A stretch of 51,301 bases of DNA, taken from the NCBI GenBank assembly GCA_013285705.1, contig JABDHA010000024.1, forward strand, positions 1 to 51,301. The letters run 5' to 3'. The translations under genes were made by a program, and so were the position numbers. This document shows, one piece after another, positions 18,980 to 27,720 of this stretch. This DNA is from Acidobacteriota bacterium. GTDB lineage: Bacteria > Acidobacteriota > Terriglobia > Terriglobales > Acidobacteriaceae. The notes beneath the pieces were generated by a model that worked only from the letters and a program-made list of their open reading frames with translations, had not been told where the DNA came from and ran no database searches. How positions within the stretch are numbered: position 1 is the first letter of the stretch; each line of letters starts with the position of its first letter.

Positions 18980-21900
18980 ATGCGATCCATCCTGCTCTTA
19001 ACTCCTGTGTCGCTGCTAGCGATTACTACCTGCGTCCTTGTTCTTCCCACCGGACTAGCCTTGGCGCAGGTCGATCGCGCCGGCTTAGACGGCTCAATCA
19101 CCGATCCGTCGGGAAAAGTCATTCCAGGTGTTCATGTGGTGGCGGAAATGCCGGACACTGGACTGCGTCGCGAAACCGTTTCGTCCTCCACTGGGACCTA
19201 CGACATTCCTGAGTTGCCGGTGGGTACTTATACGATCACCCTCGATCATCCCGGCTTCAAGACTCTGACGTTTGTCGATGTGAAGCAGGTGATTGGAAGA
19301 ACACGCACTCTCGATGCAACGCTGCAGATAGCGGGAGGCGAGGAGCGTGTGGAGGTTTCGGCCAGCTCGGAGCAGATGGACAATGGCACCGACGCGCTGG
19401 GCGGACGTATTGACAAAGTGCAGGCGGATAAGTTGCCCATCAACGGCCGAAACTGGGCGACGTTGACGGCGCTGGTGCCTGGAGCTGTAGATACCGGAGG
19501 CAGCAACCAGCGGTCGATTCGATTTGCGGGACGCGGCCGCGACGATGACAATTTCACCTACGACGGCATCGACGCGACCAACATCATCAATCAGCCGCAG
19601 CAACCTTATGTGCGGCTCTCCATTCCGCTGGACACAATCGAGGAGTTTCGTATTGACTCGATGTTGACGACAGCAGAAGGCGGCGCAACCGGAGGGCCGC
19701 AGCTGGCCGTTACCTCTCCATCGGGAACGAATCAATGGCACGGGAACGCGTTCGAGTTTCTGCGCAACAATGTCTTTGACGCGCAGCAGCCTGTGCCGGT
19801 TTCGACGGTGCCACAGCCGCCTTTTCACCTGAATCAGTTCGGCGGATCGCTGGGAGGTCCCATCGTGCGCGACAAGACGTTTTTCTTCCTTGCATATGAA
19901 GGATACCGGCAACGCTGGGGATTTCCGCTGCTCGGCTACGTGCCGAGCAGCGCGTTCCGTGCGAAGGTTCTTGCGGATTCGCCAGAGCTGGGGCCGATCG
20001 TGAGCGGATACCCGCTCGGCCAGGCGCCGACCGACGAGCCGGACATCGATCAATTTTCCAGCGAAGGCACGCAGGTAGTGAACGAGAACTCGGCCATGAT
20101 ACGGGTCGACCAGCGCTTCTCAGAAAAGACCACAGCATTTGTGCGCTTCAACTTCGACCGGGCGGTCAATACGCAGCCACTGGCAAGCTCGGGCAATTAT
20201 CTTGAGGACCTGCAGCAACTGACCTCGGCGCCGGTCAACGGCGCCATCGAGTTGCTTCATATCTTCAATCCTAATCTGGTGAATGAGTTCAAGTTCGGAT
20301 ACAACCGCGGCACGGCCGACACTTACGACATCAATCACACCGGGAGTCCTTATGCGGTTTCGGTCTCTGGATTCACCACACTGAATAACAACCGCATTAG
20401 CACGGGCGTGGGCAACTCGTTTTCGGAGATCGACAACCTGACGTGGATCAGGAACAGGCATACGGTGAAGGCCGGAGTGGAGATACGGCGTATTCAGCTG
20501 AACCAGGGAAACACCGAGGCCGGAACAATCACGTACGCTTCGACAGCAGCCTTCGATACGAACAGTGTGAGTTCCGCAACTCTGAACGGAACTCTGCCGG
20601 TTAACGGGTTGCGCAAGACCCAGTTCTACGGCTACGTTCAGGATGAATTCAAATGGACACCGAACTTTACGGTGAATTTGGGCGCGCGCTACAGCTTCTT
20701 CAATATATTTCATGAGGTCCAGGGACGCGCCAACCCATTTGATTTCGCCACCTGCGGGCCGCAGGGATTCTGCGGCGTCGGTGCCAGCTTCGGCCAGCCC
20801 AACTACGGCGATATAGATCCGCGACTGGCATTCGCCTGGGCGCCAGAAAATAACGGAAAGACGTTGATTCGCGCAGGATTCGGAATGTATCACGAAGACG
20901 GGCAGCTGGACGACCAGAACCTGCCCATCAGCAATGAAGTCTTCGCGTATTCGTTGTCGAACAAGACTATCCCAGACCTCAATTATCCGATCACGCCATT
21001 TCTATCTGATACGACGGGGATTGTCTCGCCGCGAGCCCAGGACCGGCAGCGCAAGGACACGTATGTGGAGCAGTGGGGCCTCTCAGTGCAACGTGAGCTT
21101 CCAGCAGATTTTGTGGGCACGGTCTCGTATGTAGGAAGCCATGGCGTGCACTTGCTGACGCTCTCTGAAGTGAACGTCGTCGATGCAGCCACGGGAGTTC
21201 GTCCGTACCCAAATTTCGGCCAGGTAAGCTGGCGCGGCACGACAGACTCCAGTAGTTACAACGGGTTCTCGGTGGCGGTGAAGCGGTCGTTTTCCCGGGG
21301 ATTGCTGATTTCGGCCAATTACATGTGGTCGCATGAGCTCGACGATGGCTCCGACGGTAGCGGTGACGGCGACTCTCTGGTGCCGCAAAATGTAGCCTGT
21401 CCACAATGTGAGTGGGCCAGCGGCATCTGGGATGTGCGTCATGTGGTAAATGCCAACGCTATTTATCAACTGCCTTTCGGTCCGGGTAGATCCTATCTGA
21501 ACCAACCTGGAATTCTGAGCACCATTGCCCGCGATTGGGAATTGACTTCGGTGGCATTGGCTCGAACCGGTTTCCCAGTGAATGTGCTGGTCAATCGTTC
21601 CTCGGCAAGTGTGCCGGACGGCAATAACACAGATCAACGTCCCGACCTGGTGCCGGGTGTCTCGGTGACTCCAGCCGGGGGCAAGAGCATCGGAGAATGG
21701 ATCAATACGGCAGCATTTGCTGTACCGGCTGCTGGAACATTCGGTGACGCACCGCGAAACAACGTACGCGGCCCGGGTGCATGGCAGATCGATTTCGGTG
21801 TGGCCAAATCGATTCCGTTGTCGGAGCGAGCGCATCTCGAGTTCCGCTCGGAGTTCTTTAATATCTTCAATCATCCGCAATACGGACTGCCGCAGGCCAC

Positions 21901-22018
21901 CTTCGCCGTTCCCGGTTTCGGCAGCATTACCCAGACAGTGAATACCACAACACCTGTAAGCCCAATCGGTTCGGGAACCCCGCGTGAGATTCAGTTTGCT
22001 CTGCGGTTTGCATTCTGA
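18980..22018 (+). CDS. TonB-dependent receptor, Oar-like, complete
   Basis: ATG 18980 follows GAGG by six bases and gives a signal peptide ending near GLALAQ. Next is a carboxypeptidase-regulatory-like domain (GLDGSITDPSGKVIPGVHVV through IPELPVGTYTITLDHPGF), then the plug (LPINGRNWATLTALVPG, FTYDGIDATNIIN) and a large barrel that ends with REIQFALRFAF. At 1012 aa it is typical of acidobacterial receptors. No classical TonB box is evident. The substrate is unknown. A small secreted protein follows 67 bases later on the same strand. Confidence 0.93.
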   Translation: MRSILLLTPVSLLAITTCVLVLPTGLALAQVDRAGLDGSITDPSGKVIPGVHVVAEMPDTGLRRETVSSSTGTYDIPELPVGTYTITLDHPGFKTLTFVDVKQVIGRTRTLDATLQIAGGEERVEVSASSEQMDNGTDALGGRIDKVQADKLPINGRNWATLTALVPGAVDTGGSNQRSIRFAGRGRDDDNFTYDGIDATNIINQPQQPYVRLSIPLDTIEEFRIDSMLTTAEGGATGGPQLAVTSPSGTNQWHGNAFEFLRNNVFDAQQPVPVSTVPQPPFHLNQFGGSLGGPIVRDKTFFFLAYEGYRQRWGFPLLGYVPSSAFRAKVLADSPELGPIVSGYPLGQAPTDEPDIDQFSSEGTQVVNENSAMIRVDQRFSEKTTAFVRFNFDRAVNTQPLASSGNYLEDLQQLTSAPVNGAIELLHIFNPNLVNEFKFGYNRGTADTYDINHTGSPYAVSVSGFTTLNNNRISTGVGNSFSEIDNLTWIRNRHTVKAGVEIRRIQLNQGNTEAGTITYASTAAFDTNSVSSATLNGTLPVNGLRKTQFYGYVQDEFKWTPNFTVNLGARYSFFNIFHEVQGRANPFDFATCGPQGFCGVGASFGQPNYGDIDPRLAFAWAPENNGKTLIRAGFGMYHEDGQLDDQNLPISNEVFAYSLSNKTIPDLNYPITPFLSDTTGIVSPRAQDRQRKDTYVEQWGLSVQRELPADFVGTVSYVGSHGVHLLTLSEVNVVDAATGVRPYPNFGQVSWRGTTDSSSYNGFSVAVKRSFSRGLLISANYMWSHELDDGSDGSGDGDSLVPQNVACPQCEWASGIWDVRHVVNANAIYQLPFGPGRSYLNQPGILSTIARDWELTSVALARTGFPVNVLVNRSSASVPDGNNTDQRPDLVPGVSVTPAGGKSIGEWINTAAFAVPAAGTFGDAPRNNVRGPGAWQIDFGVAKSIPLSERAHLEFRSEFFNIFNHPQYGLPQATFAVPGFGSITQTVNTTTPVSPIGSGTPREIQFALRFAF

Positions 22019-22085
22019 GGTTTGCCAACACATCTACGTAGCGGCGGCAGATATAGCTGCCGCGCGGATTGAGCATGAGTTGCGA

Positions 22086-22568
22086 ATGAGAAACAGCAAG
22101 AAGTTGATATATCGCTCGGTGAGAATCGGCCTGAGCATGCTCCTGCTCTCGGCGGTAACGGTCGCGGCATGGCCGCAGACCGTGCCGGATTTCTCGGGCC
22201 TGTGGAAGCAGGATAATGATCGCTGCCAACCGAAACGTAGCGGTGATGTAACGCTGCATATCGAGCATCACGATCCTGAACTCACGATTGAAACGTTGAT
22301 TTCATTTGGTTCACAGATATCCAGGCATGCAGTGCAGAAATATACGACCGATGGGAAAGTTTCGGTATCGACGGGAGCCGACGGAGACGAGTTCCGCACA
22401 TCGGTCGTATGGAAAGACTCAAGCCTTGTCTTCGCGATCGAGGAACACGAAGACGGACGCATTCTTCACTCGCAAGAGACGTGGTCAATCATTGAGAATG
22501 GCGCAACGCTCCAAAGAACTCGCAAACGCTCAAATGGAGAGAAACAGATTCTCTACTATCGTCGCTAG
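22086..22568 (+). CDS. Small exported protein of unknown function
   Basis: From ATG 22086 the 160-aa product has a basic start, a hydrophobic stretch (GLSMLLLSAVTVAAWPQ) and a probable signal cleavage, then DFSGLWKQDNDRC and a beta-rich body with regular alternation (TLHIEHHDPELTIETLI, SQETWSIIENGATLQRTRKR). I do not recognise a functional domain; the DFSGxW opening is common in acidobacterial lipocalin-like small secreted proteins. The ribosome binding site is weak, which suggests coupling to the receptor gene in front of it. A real gene is likely because the frame keeps its pattern to the end. Confidence 0.7.
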   Translation: MRNSKKLIYRSVRIGLSMLLLSAVTVAAWPQTVPDFSGLWKQDNDRCQPKRSGDVTLHIEHHDPELTIETLISFGSQISRHAVQKYTTDGKVSVSTGADGDEFRTSVVWKDSSLVFAIEEHEDGRILHSQETWSIIENGATLQRTRKRSNGEKQILYYRR

Positions 22569-22571
22569 TAG

Positions 22572-22626
22572 CTTGCACCCAGGTAAGCTTATGCGTCAGG
22601 GAATTCAATGGCGCATAAGCTGCAAG
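22572..22626. terminator. Inverted repeat between convergent genes
   Basis: AGCTTATGCG (22586-22595) and CGCATAAGCT (22612-22621) are perfect inverted copies around a 16-base loop; an alternative outer pair CTTGCA (22572-22577) / TGCAAG (22621-22626) shares one base. It lies right after the small exported protein and before the end of the SnoaL-like gene from the other side. There is no T run, so intrinsic termination is not certain. Confidence 0.5.
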
Positions 22627-22685
22627 ATGTCTGGAAGTCGGTTCCAATTTTTGACGAAAAACGTTGATGTCGACGTAACGCGGCA

Positions 22686-23018
22686 TTAACGATGCCGGAT
22701 TAGAGATTTGGCATCTGCTGATCTGGTTCTTCGCGCGGGGATTGCAATGGCGTGATCGCCGCATGCGAAGGTAGAATCAACCTCCACGGCACTGTCCGGG
22801 AAGAACTCGCGCGATTTGTGAAAGAATTCGATCAGGCGTTCCTTGTCCGTGAACTCGATATCGAGCGCGTGGTCTTCGAACGTGAAGTGGTCGTCGAACT
22901 GATCCGTAGCCACAGAGAGCTTTCCCCGATTCAGGGCGGCCAGGATCGATTCCAGAATGTGTGCCGGTGTACTTACTCCAATCAATGCAGCATCGGCATT
23001 GACGCTACCGGTACTCAT
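22686..23018 (-). CDS. SnoaL-like / NTF2-fold protein, probably truncated
   Basis: The start at 23018 has AAGGAG ten bases upstream. The first 90 residues fit the small SnoaL-like fold (PAHILESILAALNRGKLSVATDQF, HFTFEDHALDIEF, STFACGDHAIA). After CGDHAIA the family normally continues with about 40 more residues of beta sheet, but here the sequence turns into a basic non-homologous tail and stops at 110 aa. A frame change near 22750 or a nonsense change would explain this. The protein is therefore likely inactive. Ligand or reaction cannot be assigned. Confidence 0.6.
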   Translation of the reverse strand: MSTGSVNADAALIGVSTPAHILESILAALNRGKLSVATDQFDDHFTFEDHALDIEFTDKERLIEFFHKSREFFPDSAVEVDSTFACGDHAIAIPARRTRSADAKSLIRHR

Positions 23019-23165
23019 CGTAATCTCATCTCCTTCTGATTTCGCAGCCTTCAATTGCCTGCCCACGATGCTTCAAGCGAGGCATAAACTCGCGGCATAT
23101 GCCTCTCCCGAGGACTTGTGTGCGGTGTGTTGCATATCGATGGCGCACTCCCCAAATCTCAAGCG

Positions 23166-23708
23166 TCAAAGGCTCCATGCGTACTGAAGCTCTTGAATCC
23201 GCTGAATGCCCCGGGAGAGAGCTTTGGCCAGGCGTTCTTTCCCTCCTTCGCTCAACAGATCGGGTTTCACAATCGAGCCGACCAAAAGGGAGTCTTCGGA
23301 GAATGATGCAATTGGCGTTTCATTTTTAGATGGATCGACAATCAAAAAGCTCATTTGCTCTGGCGGCCGACTGTCGTGCACAATCTTGAGCACGAGTTTA
23401 CCGAGCAGCAACTCATCGCCTTCGAGAATCGCACGATGAGTAACCCCAGCCAGATCAGCTTCGCTGATGGCATAGCGGTTGATGCAAAGCGTAGCTCCGG
23501 TTTGAGCGGCCAAGGCTTTTGCTACTGACGTAGAAGCCGGGTGGATGCGAGTCTCCAGAACATACACAATTTGCAAACCCCTGCTTTTGGCGTATTCAAT
23601 ATATGTATCTACGTCTCTCTTTGGATCGATAACGGCAATGCTACCCTTGTCGCCCACTACAAACGAATATTGCGCTAGACCAGGAACTTGAAAGTGCTCA
23701 AATATCAT
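23166..23708 (-). CDS. Degenerate metallo-beta-lactamase-like (ETHE1/persulfide dioxygenase-like) protein
   Basis: The start at 23708 has GGAG in front. The N-terminus (FEHFQVPGLAQYSFVVGDKG then AVIDPKRDVDTYIEYAKSRG) is that of MBL-fold persulfide dioxygenase-like proteins. The metal motif normally HxHxDH after VLET is here RIHPASTS, the next His motif is HDSRPPEQMSFLI, and the Asp after LLVG is Ser, so all main metal ligands are lost. The protein ends at 180 aa where relatives continue for 250 or more with rhodanese domains. It cannot be a normal dioxygenase; it may be a decayed gene or a small non-catalytic relative. Confidence 0.75.
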   Translation of the reverse strand: MIFEHFQVPGLAQYSFVVGDKGSIAVIDPKRDVDTYIEYAKSRGLQIVYVLETRIHPASTSVAKALAAQTGATLCINRYAISEADLAGVTHRAILEGDELLLGKLVLKIVHDSRPPEQMSFLIVDPSKNETPIASFSEDSLLVGSIVKPDLLSEGGKERLAKALSRGIQRIQELQYAWSL

Positions 23709-23922
23709 GTGATTCTCCAGTAAGAACAGCCCTTAGTTACGATCGAGGGGCGCTACTGAATAAACACACTGATCAACAAAATATTCCTAGTAGAAGGCCG
23801 TCTGAAGGTCGGGCGTTCTTCAGGAGCTACCGTGGCTTGATCGAGGACCTCGATCAAAGCGCGGAGTTAATCATCGGTTGCGGAGCGTTGCTGGACCCCG
23901 CAATGCCCCCAGGCCGGGATTG

Positions 23923-24789
23923 CTACTTGAAAGTACTTTGATCGGCCATGTTCTGGTGGCACACCAGGCAAGAGTGTTGGGCGGAGCCGTGAATAGACGA
24001 GACAAGGGCATATGTAATGCCGTGAGTGCTCCATGTAGTCACGTTCAATCCAGCCCTTGTGTTGTAATGAAACGTCAAGTTGCCGGAACGGATCTCATCT
24101 CCGCCAACGGCCACTGCAGATTTGTCCGAGGCAATCAGGAGGCTGATAGTCTCCGCTTTCATCTGGTAGGTTACCAAAGCTGCCTTTTCGCTCTTAAACG
24201 TCACCAGCCGCGCCCCAATAAGCGCATAAGCGGGATGCCCGTCTGGCGGAGACTGGGCAGAGGGCAGCCGGAACTGAAAGGGAACCTTGCCTGCAAACCA
24301 TGCAGTCACCGCTTCGGGAGAGTTCGACCGGATTTCGAGCGGAAGTTGATTTTCCTGGTATGCGCGGTGGGTTGTAACCGCAGTGTCAATGAATGTCGCA
24401 GCTTCTGCATGCCGGACAACCGTTGGAACCAACGTCAACCCAAGCACGATGAAGATAATCATTGCCGCTAATGCCATCCAGCGAAAGCCCGAACGCCGAA
24501 TATTTCGCCATCCAAAGCGCAAGAGATGCTTATGCTTCGACTCTCGCATATCTCCGAACGTGGCCGGTTGCTCAGCAATTGCAGCGATGCGAGCCCGCAG
24601 TGGCTCAGGCGCCGTATAGAGTGGCCGCGTGCGGTGCAAAAGATTCGATAACGCTCGCTCCTCCTCAAGTAGCCTTCTGCAATCAGCACAATTGTCCAAG
24701 TGTGCGAGAAAGTCCTCAATATCCTGGCCTCTCAACTCATTGTCGAGATAAAGCAGAATGTTGGCACGATGCTCATCGTGAGCATTCAT
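23923..24789 (-). CDS. Anti-sigma factor with N-terminal zinc finger and C-terminal CxxCH
   Basis: Residues 1-45 form a zf-HC2 anti-sigma domain (ILLYLDNELRGQDIEDFLAH then LDNCADCRRLL, motif Hx3Cx2C). One membrane helix lies at about 104-124 (WMALAAMIIFIVLGLTLVPT). The remaining 160 residues would be periplasmic and end in SCLVCHQNM, a CxxCH motif as used for covalent heme c. Its start overlaps the stop of the ECF sigma gene (ATGA), so the pair is translationally coupled. The cytoplasmic zinc finger would bind the sigma factor; the outer part would sense a signal, perhaps redox or heme (inference). Confidence 0.9.
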   Translation of the reverse strand: MNAHDEHRANILLYLDNELRGQDIEDFLAHLDNCADCRRLLEEERALSNLLHRTRPLYTAPEPLRARIAAIAEQPATFGDMRESKHKHLLRFGWRNIRRSGFRWMALAAMIIFIVLGLTLVPTVVRHAEAATFIDTAVTTHRAYQENQLPLEIRSNSPEAVTAWFAGKVPFQFRLPSAQSPPDGHPAYALIGARLVTFKSEKAALVTYQMKAETISLLIASDKSAVAVGGDEIRSGNLTFHYNTRAGLNVTTWSTHGITYALVSSIHGSAQHSCLVCHQNMADQSTFK

Positions 24790-25358
24790 TCGATGACTTC
24801 CTTTCGACTCTGAACCGTAGTCAGCAACGTGGGAGAAAGCAATGCTCGCAGTTTAGCCCGCGCCCGTGCAAGCCGCGACATGACCGTCCCCGCTGGACAA
24901 TCCAAAATCGTGGCGATTTCCTGATATGACAACTCTTCGTACTCGCGCAACAGAATGATTTCGCGAGATTCGGCTGGAAGCTGTTGGATGGCCTCGCGTA
25001 CCTGATTGCGCTCTACGGTGCTTGCATAGAGAGCATACGGATCATCATCATCCGCGGTCTTAGTGCCGATACCGGCGTTAATCCCTTCGACATCCATCTC
25101 GACAATTTGAGGCGCAGTACGGCGTTGTCGCAATTGGTTGAGCCAGATATTCCGCAAGATGGTGAATAGCCAGCTCTTCATATTGCTTTCAGGTCGTAGC
25201 CGCCCCATCGCTCCTAGGGCACGAACGTATGTTTCCTGTACCAAGTCCTCTGCTTCACTGCGATTACGAGACAACGTCAGTGCATAGCTGTATAGGCCAT
25301 CGATATGCTCGACGCCGACAGTATCTGCCGCTTGTGGAGTATTCGGCTTCAGAAACAT
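24786..25358 (-). CDS. ECF-type RNA polymerase sigma factor
   Basis: Region 2 reads LVQETYVRALGAMGRLRPES then NMKSWLFTILRNIWLNQLR, and region 4 reads IQQLPAESREIILLREYEEL then SYQEIATILDCPAGTVMSRLARARAKL. At 190 aa it is a normal group-4 sigma factor. It lies upstream of and overlaps the anti-sigma gene by four bases. The sequence before its start (25359-25660) holds no gene and should contain its promoter, which for such factors is often self-recognised; I could not identify it. Confidence 0.93.
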   Translation of the reverse strand: MFLKPNTPQAADTVGVEHIDGLYSYALTLSRNRSEAEDLVQETYVRALGAMGRLRPESNMKSWLFTILRNIWLNQLRQRRTAPQIVEMDVEGINAGIGTKTADDDDPYALYASTVERNQVREAIQQLPAESREIILLREYEELSYQEIATILDCPAGTVMSRLARARAKLRALLSPTLLTTVQSRKEVIE

Positions 25359-25659
25359 ATTGCATCACTCTCTAAAACACGGAAGCGGGAGATGTATTCC
25401 CGGATAAAAAAATATTTTCCTTCGTACGCGATCGAAGACGACGAATGAGTGTATGCAACTTTCCTCGTTTGTGCGACATAGGTCTAAATCACACTGATCC
25501 TCGTCATTTTTCGATGAGCGTTGTCGGTCAATCGATTCGCAACTGCGACAACGAAGAGACGCAGTGTTTAAAGGTGTTGCCACGGGATGAAAATCCAAAT
25601 GTTCTGGTAGGGGAATAGATTTCGTGGCCCGTTGACCTACTTAATTCGCTGACAGACGG

Positions 25660-26194
25660 TTAATCGTCGGTGCGAATACGCGTGTGGAAGTTGAACACCA
25701 GAAGCGTCAGGATTCCAAACATCATGGCAAACAGGGCCAGAGGTGCGCCATGGGTGATCTTCGGTGAGCGAGAAACGGAGCAGAATAATCGAGAGCACGA
25801 AGGCGGCATTGCGAAAGACCATTTCGTATCTCCCTGACACACCTAGCGACAGAATCAGGATCAGAACATCTGTGAAGATCATGGCTGTGAATACATCGTT
25901 ATAGTAAAAGGCATTCGGCTCTGAAAAGCTACTACGCCCTGCCAGGAGAGACCAATAGGAATGCACAATAACGATCCCAAGATTGTAGGCAGCCATCGAA
26001 AGCAGAAGCACAGTTAAGCCGATCGCAACAAGTTTCTTTTGCGCGATGAACTTTTTCACTCCGTTAGACAACTCGTCGGCTCCCGCACGTTTTACTCGAT
26101 TGAAGGCCACATACTGAAATATGGCAACCAGAAGGAACATTGCCAGGCCAGAGCACATCGCTTCGCTCAGGCTGGCAATCACATGGCTGCTCAT
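25660..26194 (-). pseudogene. Multi-spanning membrane protein of unknown function, frameshifted
   Basis: From ATG 26194 (MSSHVIASLSEAM) the frame shows about four membrane helices (GLAMFLLVAIFQYVAF, LVAIGLTVLLLSMAAYNLGI, AMIFTDVLILILSLG, AAFVLSIILLRFSLTE). After FSLTE at about 25765 the hydrophobic pattern is lost in this frame, and a second frame supplies ITHGAPLALFAMMFGILTLL then VFNFHTRIRTDD with a stop at 25660. Taking one A out of ACCGAAGATC (about 25760-25770) joins them. There is no good ribosome binding site and the start overlaps the end of the cydA relic. I do not recognise the family with certainty. Confidence 0.65.
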
Positions 26195-27452
26195 GAGCCA
26201 CAATCACCGCTAGAATCAGGTAGAGACCCGTGAACAGAACCAGAGGAGCGGTCAGGCCCGGCATCGTCGTCACCGCAGCAGAGGTTCTCATGATGTGGTA
26301 GATGATCCAGGGTTAGCGGCCAACCTCCGTAACCACCCACCCGGATTCGAGTGCCACAAATCCCAGAGGGCCGCAGAACGCCAGCGATTGCAGGAAGCGG
26401 CGACTCTTCATCAGAGGGCCATGCCTCCAAGCCAGCCATGCAGCAACCAGGGCAACGCAGATCAGCAGCGTTCCGACTCCCACCATGATCTGAAAAGCAA
26501 TGTGTACTACCAGCACATTCGGCCACTCATCCTGTGGAGTCTTATCCGATCCCCGCACGGTTGAGTGCGGCGAATGAAAAGCCAGCAGGCTAAGACCATC
26601 TGGAATTTCGATGGAATATCTCGTCTGCCTGGTACGCACATCCGGCAGGCCGCCGATGCGCAAGGGAGCTCCGCTACGGGTTTGGAAGTCGCCCTCCATT
26701 GCAGCCAGTTTCGTGGGCAGGTTCCTTGCCGTCATTCTGGCCAAGGCATCTCCGCTCACTGCCTGCGTGACTGCTGCCGAACCTCCTACCAACAGGGCAA
26801 TGGCGATCGCGCGCTGGTGGAAACGGTTTGAGCGGTCGCGAAGTGCCAGCAGCGCATGAACCCCAGCAGTGGCAAATCCCGCCGCACAATAGGACGCCAG
26901 AATCATATGGATTGCCTCCGGCAATCCCGCCGAATTCCTAAGCGCCTGCCACACATTGATATCGGTGAGCTGTCCGTTGACCAGGCGAAAGCCGGTGGGC
27001 GTATTCATCCATCCATTCGCCAGGCATACGAACATTGCGGAGGCTATGCCGCTTACTGCAACGATCGCGCCCGCGAGAAGATGAATTCCCGGAGCGACTC
27101 TCTTCCAGCCATAGAGATAAATCCCAAGGAAGATGGCCTCAGTGAAAAAGGCAAAGCCCTCCAGCGAAAACGGCATGCCGATCGCCGCGCCGGCAAATCC
27201 CATAAAACGCGGCCACAACAATCCGAGTTCGAACGACAGAACTGTGCCGGAAACAGCGCCGACTGCAAAAAGGATTGCCGTGCCCTTGGCCCACCGTTTA
27301 GCGACGCATAGATATGCCGCATCGTGCGTCCTTAACCATAAGCCTTCCGCGATCACCATCATGAGTGGCAGTGCCACGCCGATGGCGGCAAAAACTATAT
27401 GAAAGACCAGGGACATCGCCATTTGCGAGCGGGCCGCAAAGATATCGCTCAT
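26193..27452 (-). pseudogene. cydA: Cytochrome bd-type ubiquinol oxidase subunit I (cydA/cioA), broken
   Basis: The start at 27452 has GAGG upstream. Heme ligand His18 lies in SLVFHIVFAAIG, the second His in AIHMILASY, and the Met ligand in FQIMVGVGT; the short Q loop is that of cyanide-insensitive oxidases. At 26313-26315 the conserved GRQPW motif reads GR, stop (TAA), PW: one C-to-T change of CAA. After the stop the frame goes on with PWIIYHIMRTSAAVTTMPGL and TAPLVLFTGLYLILAVIVAH, then loses homology at 26193 where the next protein begins. Subunit II (cydB) is absent. The product would lack its last helices and its partner, so no oxidase can be made from this locus. Confidence 0.88.
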
Positions 27453-27628
27453 AAGTAGTTACCTCATAGTGAGCCCAAGGCCATCAACGTAATATCGCCC
27501 GCTACAGAGAATGCAATTGAAGAGCCAAACAACTCCGCGCATTTGGCGTGACTATTCCTGATGTTTCATCGCAATGGAGTCGAAATATCGACACCTGTGG
27601 CGTCTAGTCGTCACAGTCACTCATCAAG

Positions 27629-27660
27629 CCAGATGGAATTGACGCCAGATGTAATTGACA
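27629..27660. promoter_or_regulatory. Tandem 16-bp repeat upstream of the third TonB-dependent receptor
   Basis: CCAGATGGAATTGACG (27629-27644) is followed directly by CCAGATGTAATTGACA (27645-27660), 14 of 16 bases identical. The second copy ends in TTGACA, which may serve as a -35 box, about 60 bases before the receptor's start. Such a tandem repeat is a likely operator. Confidence 0.5.
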
Positions 27661-27720
27661 TGGTGTAAAGTACTTGCTCTGTTGAGGGCCAGGTAAAAAC
27701 TCTCTTGAAGGGATAACGTC

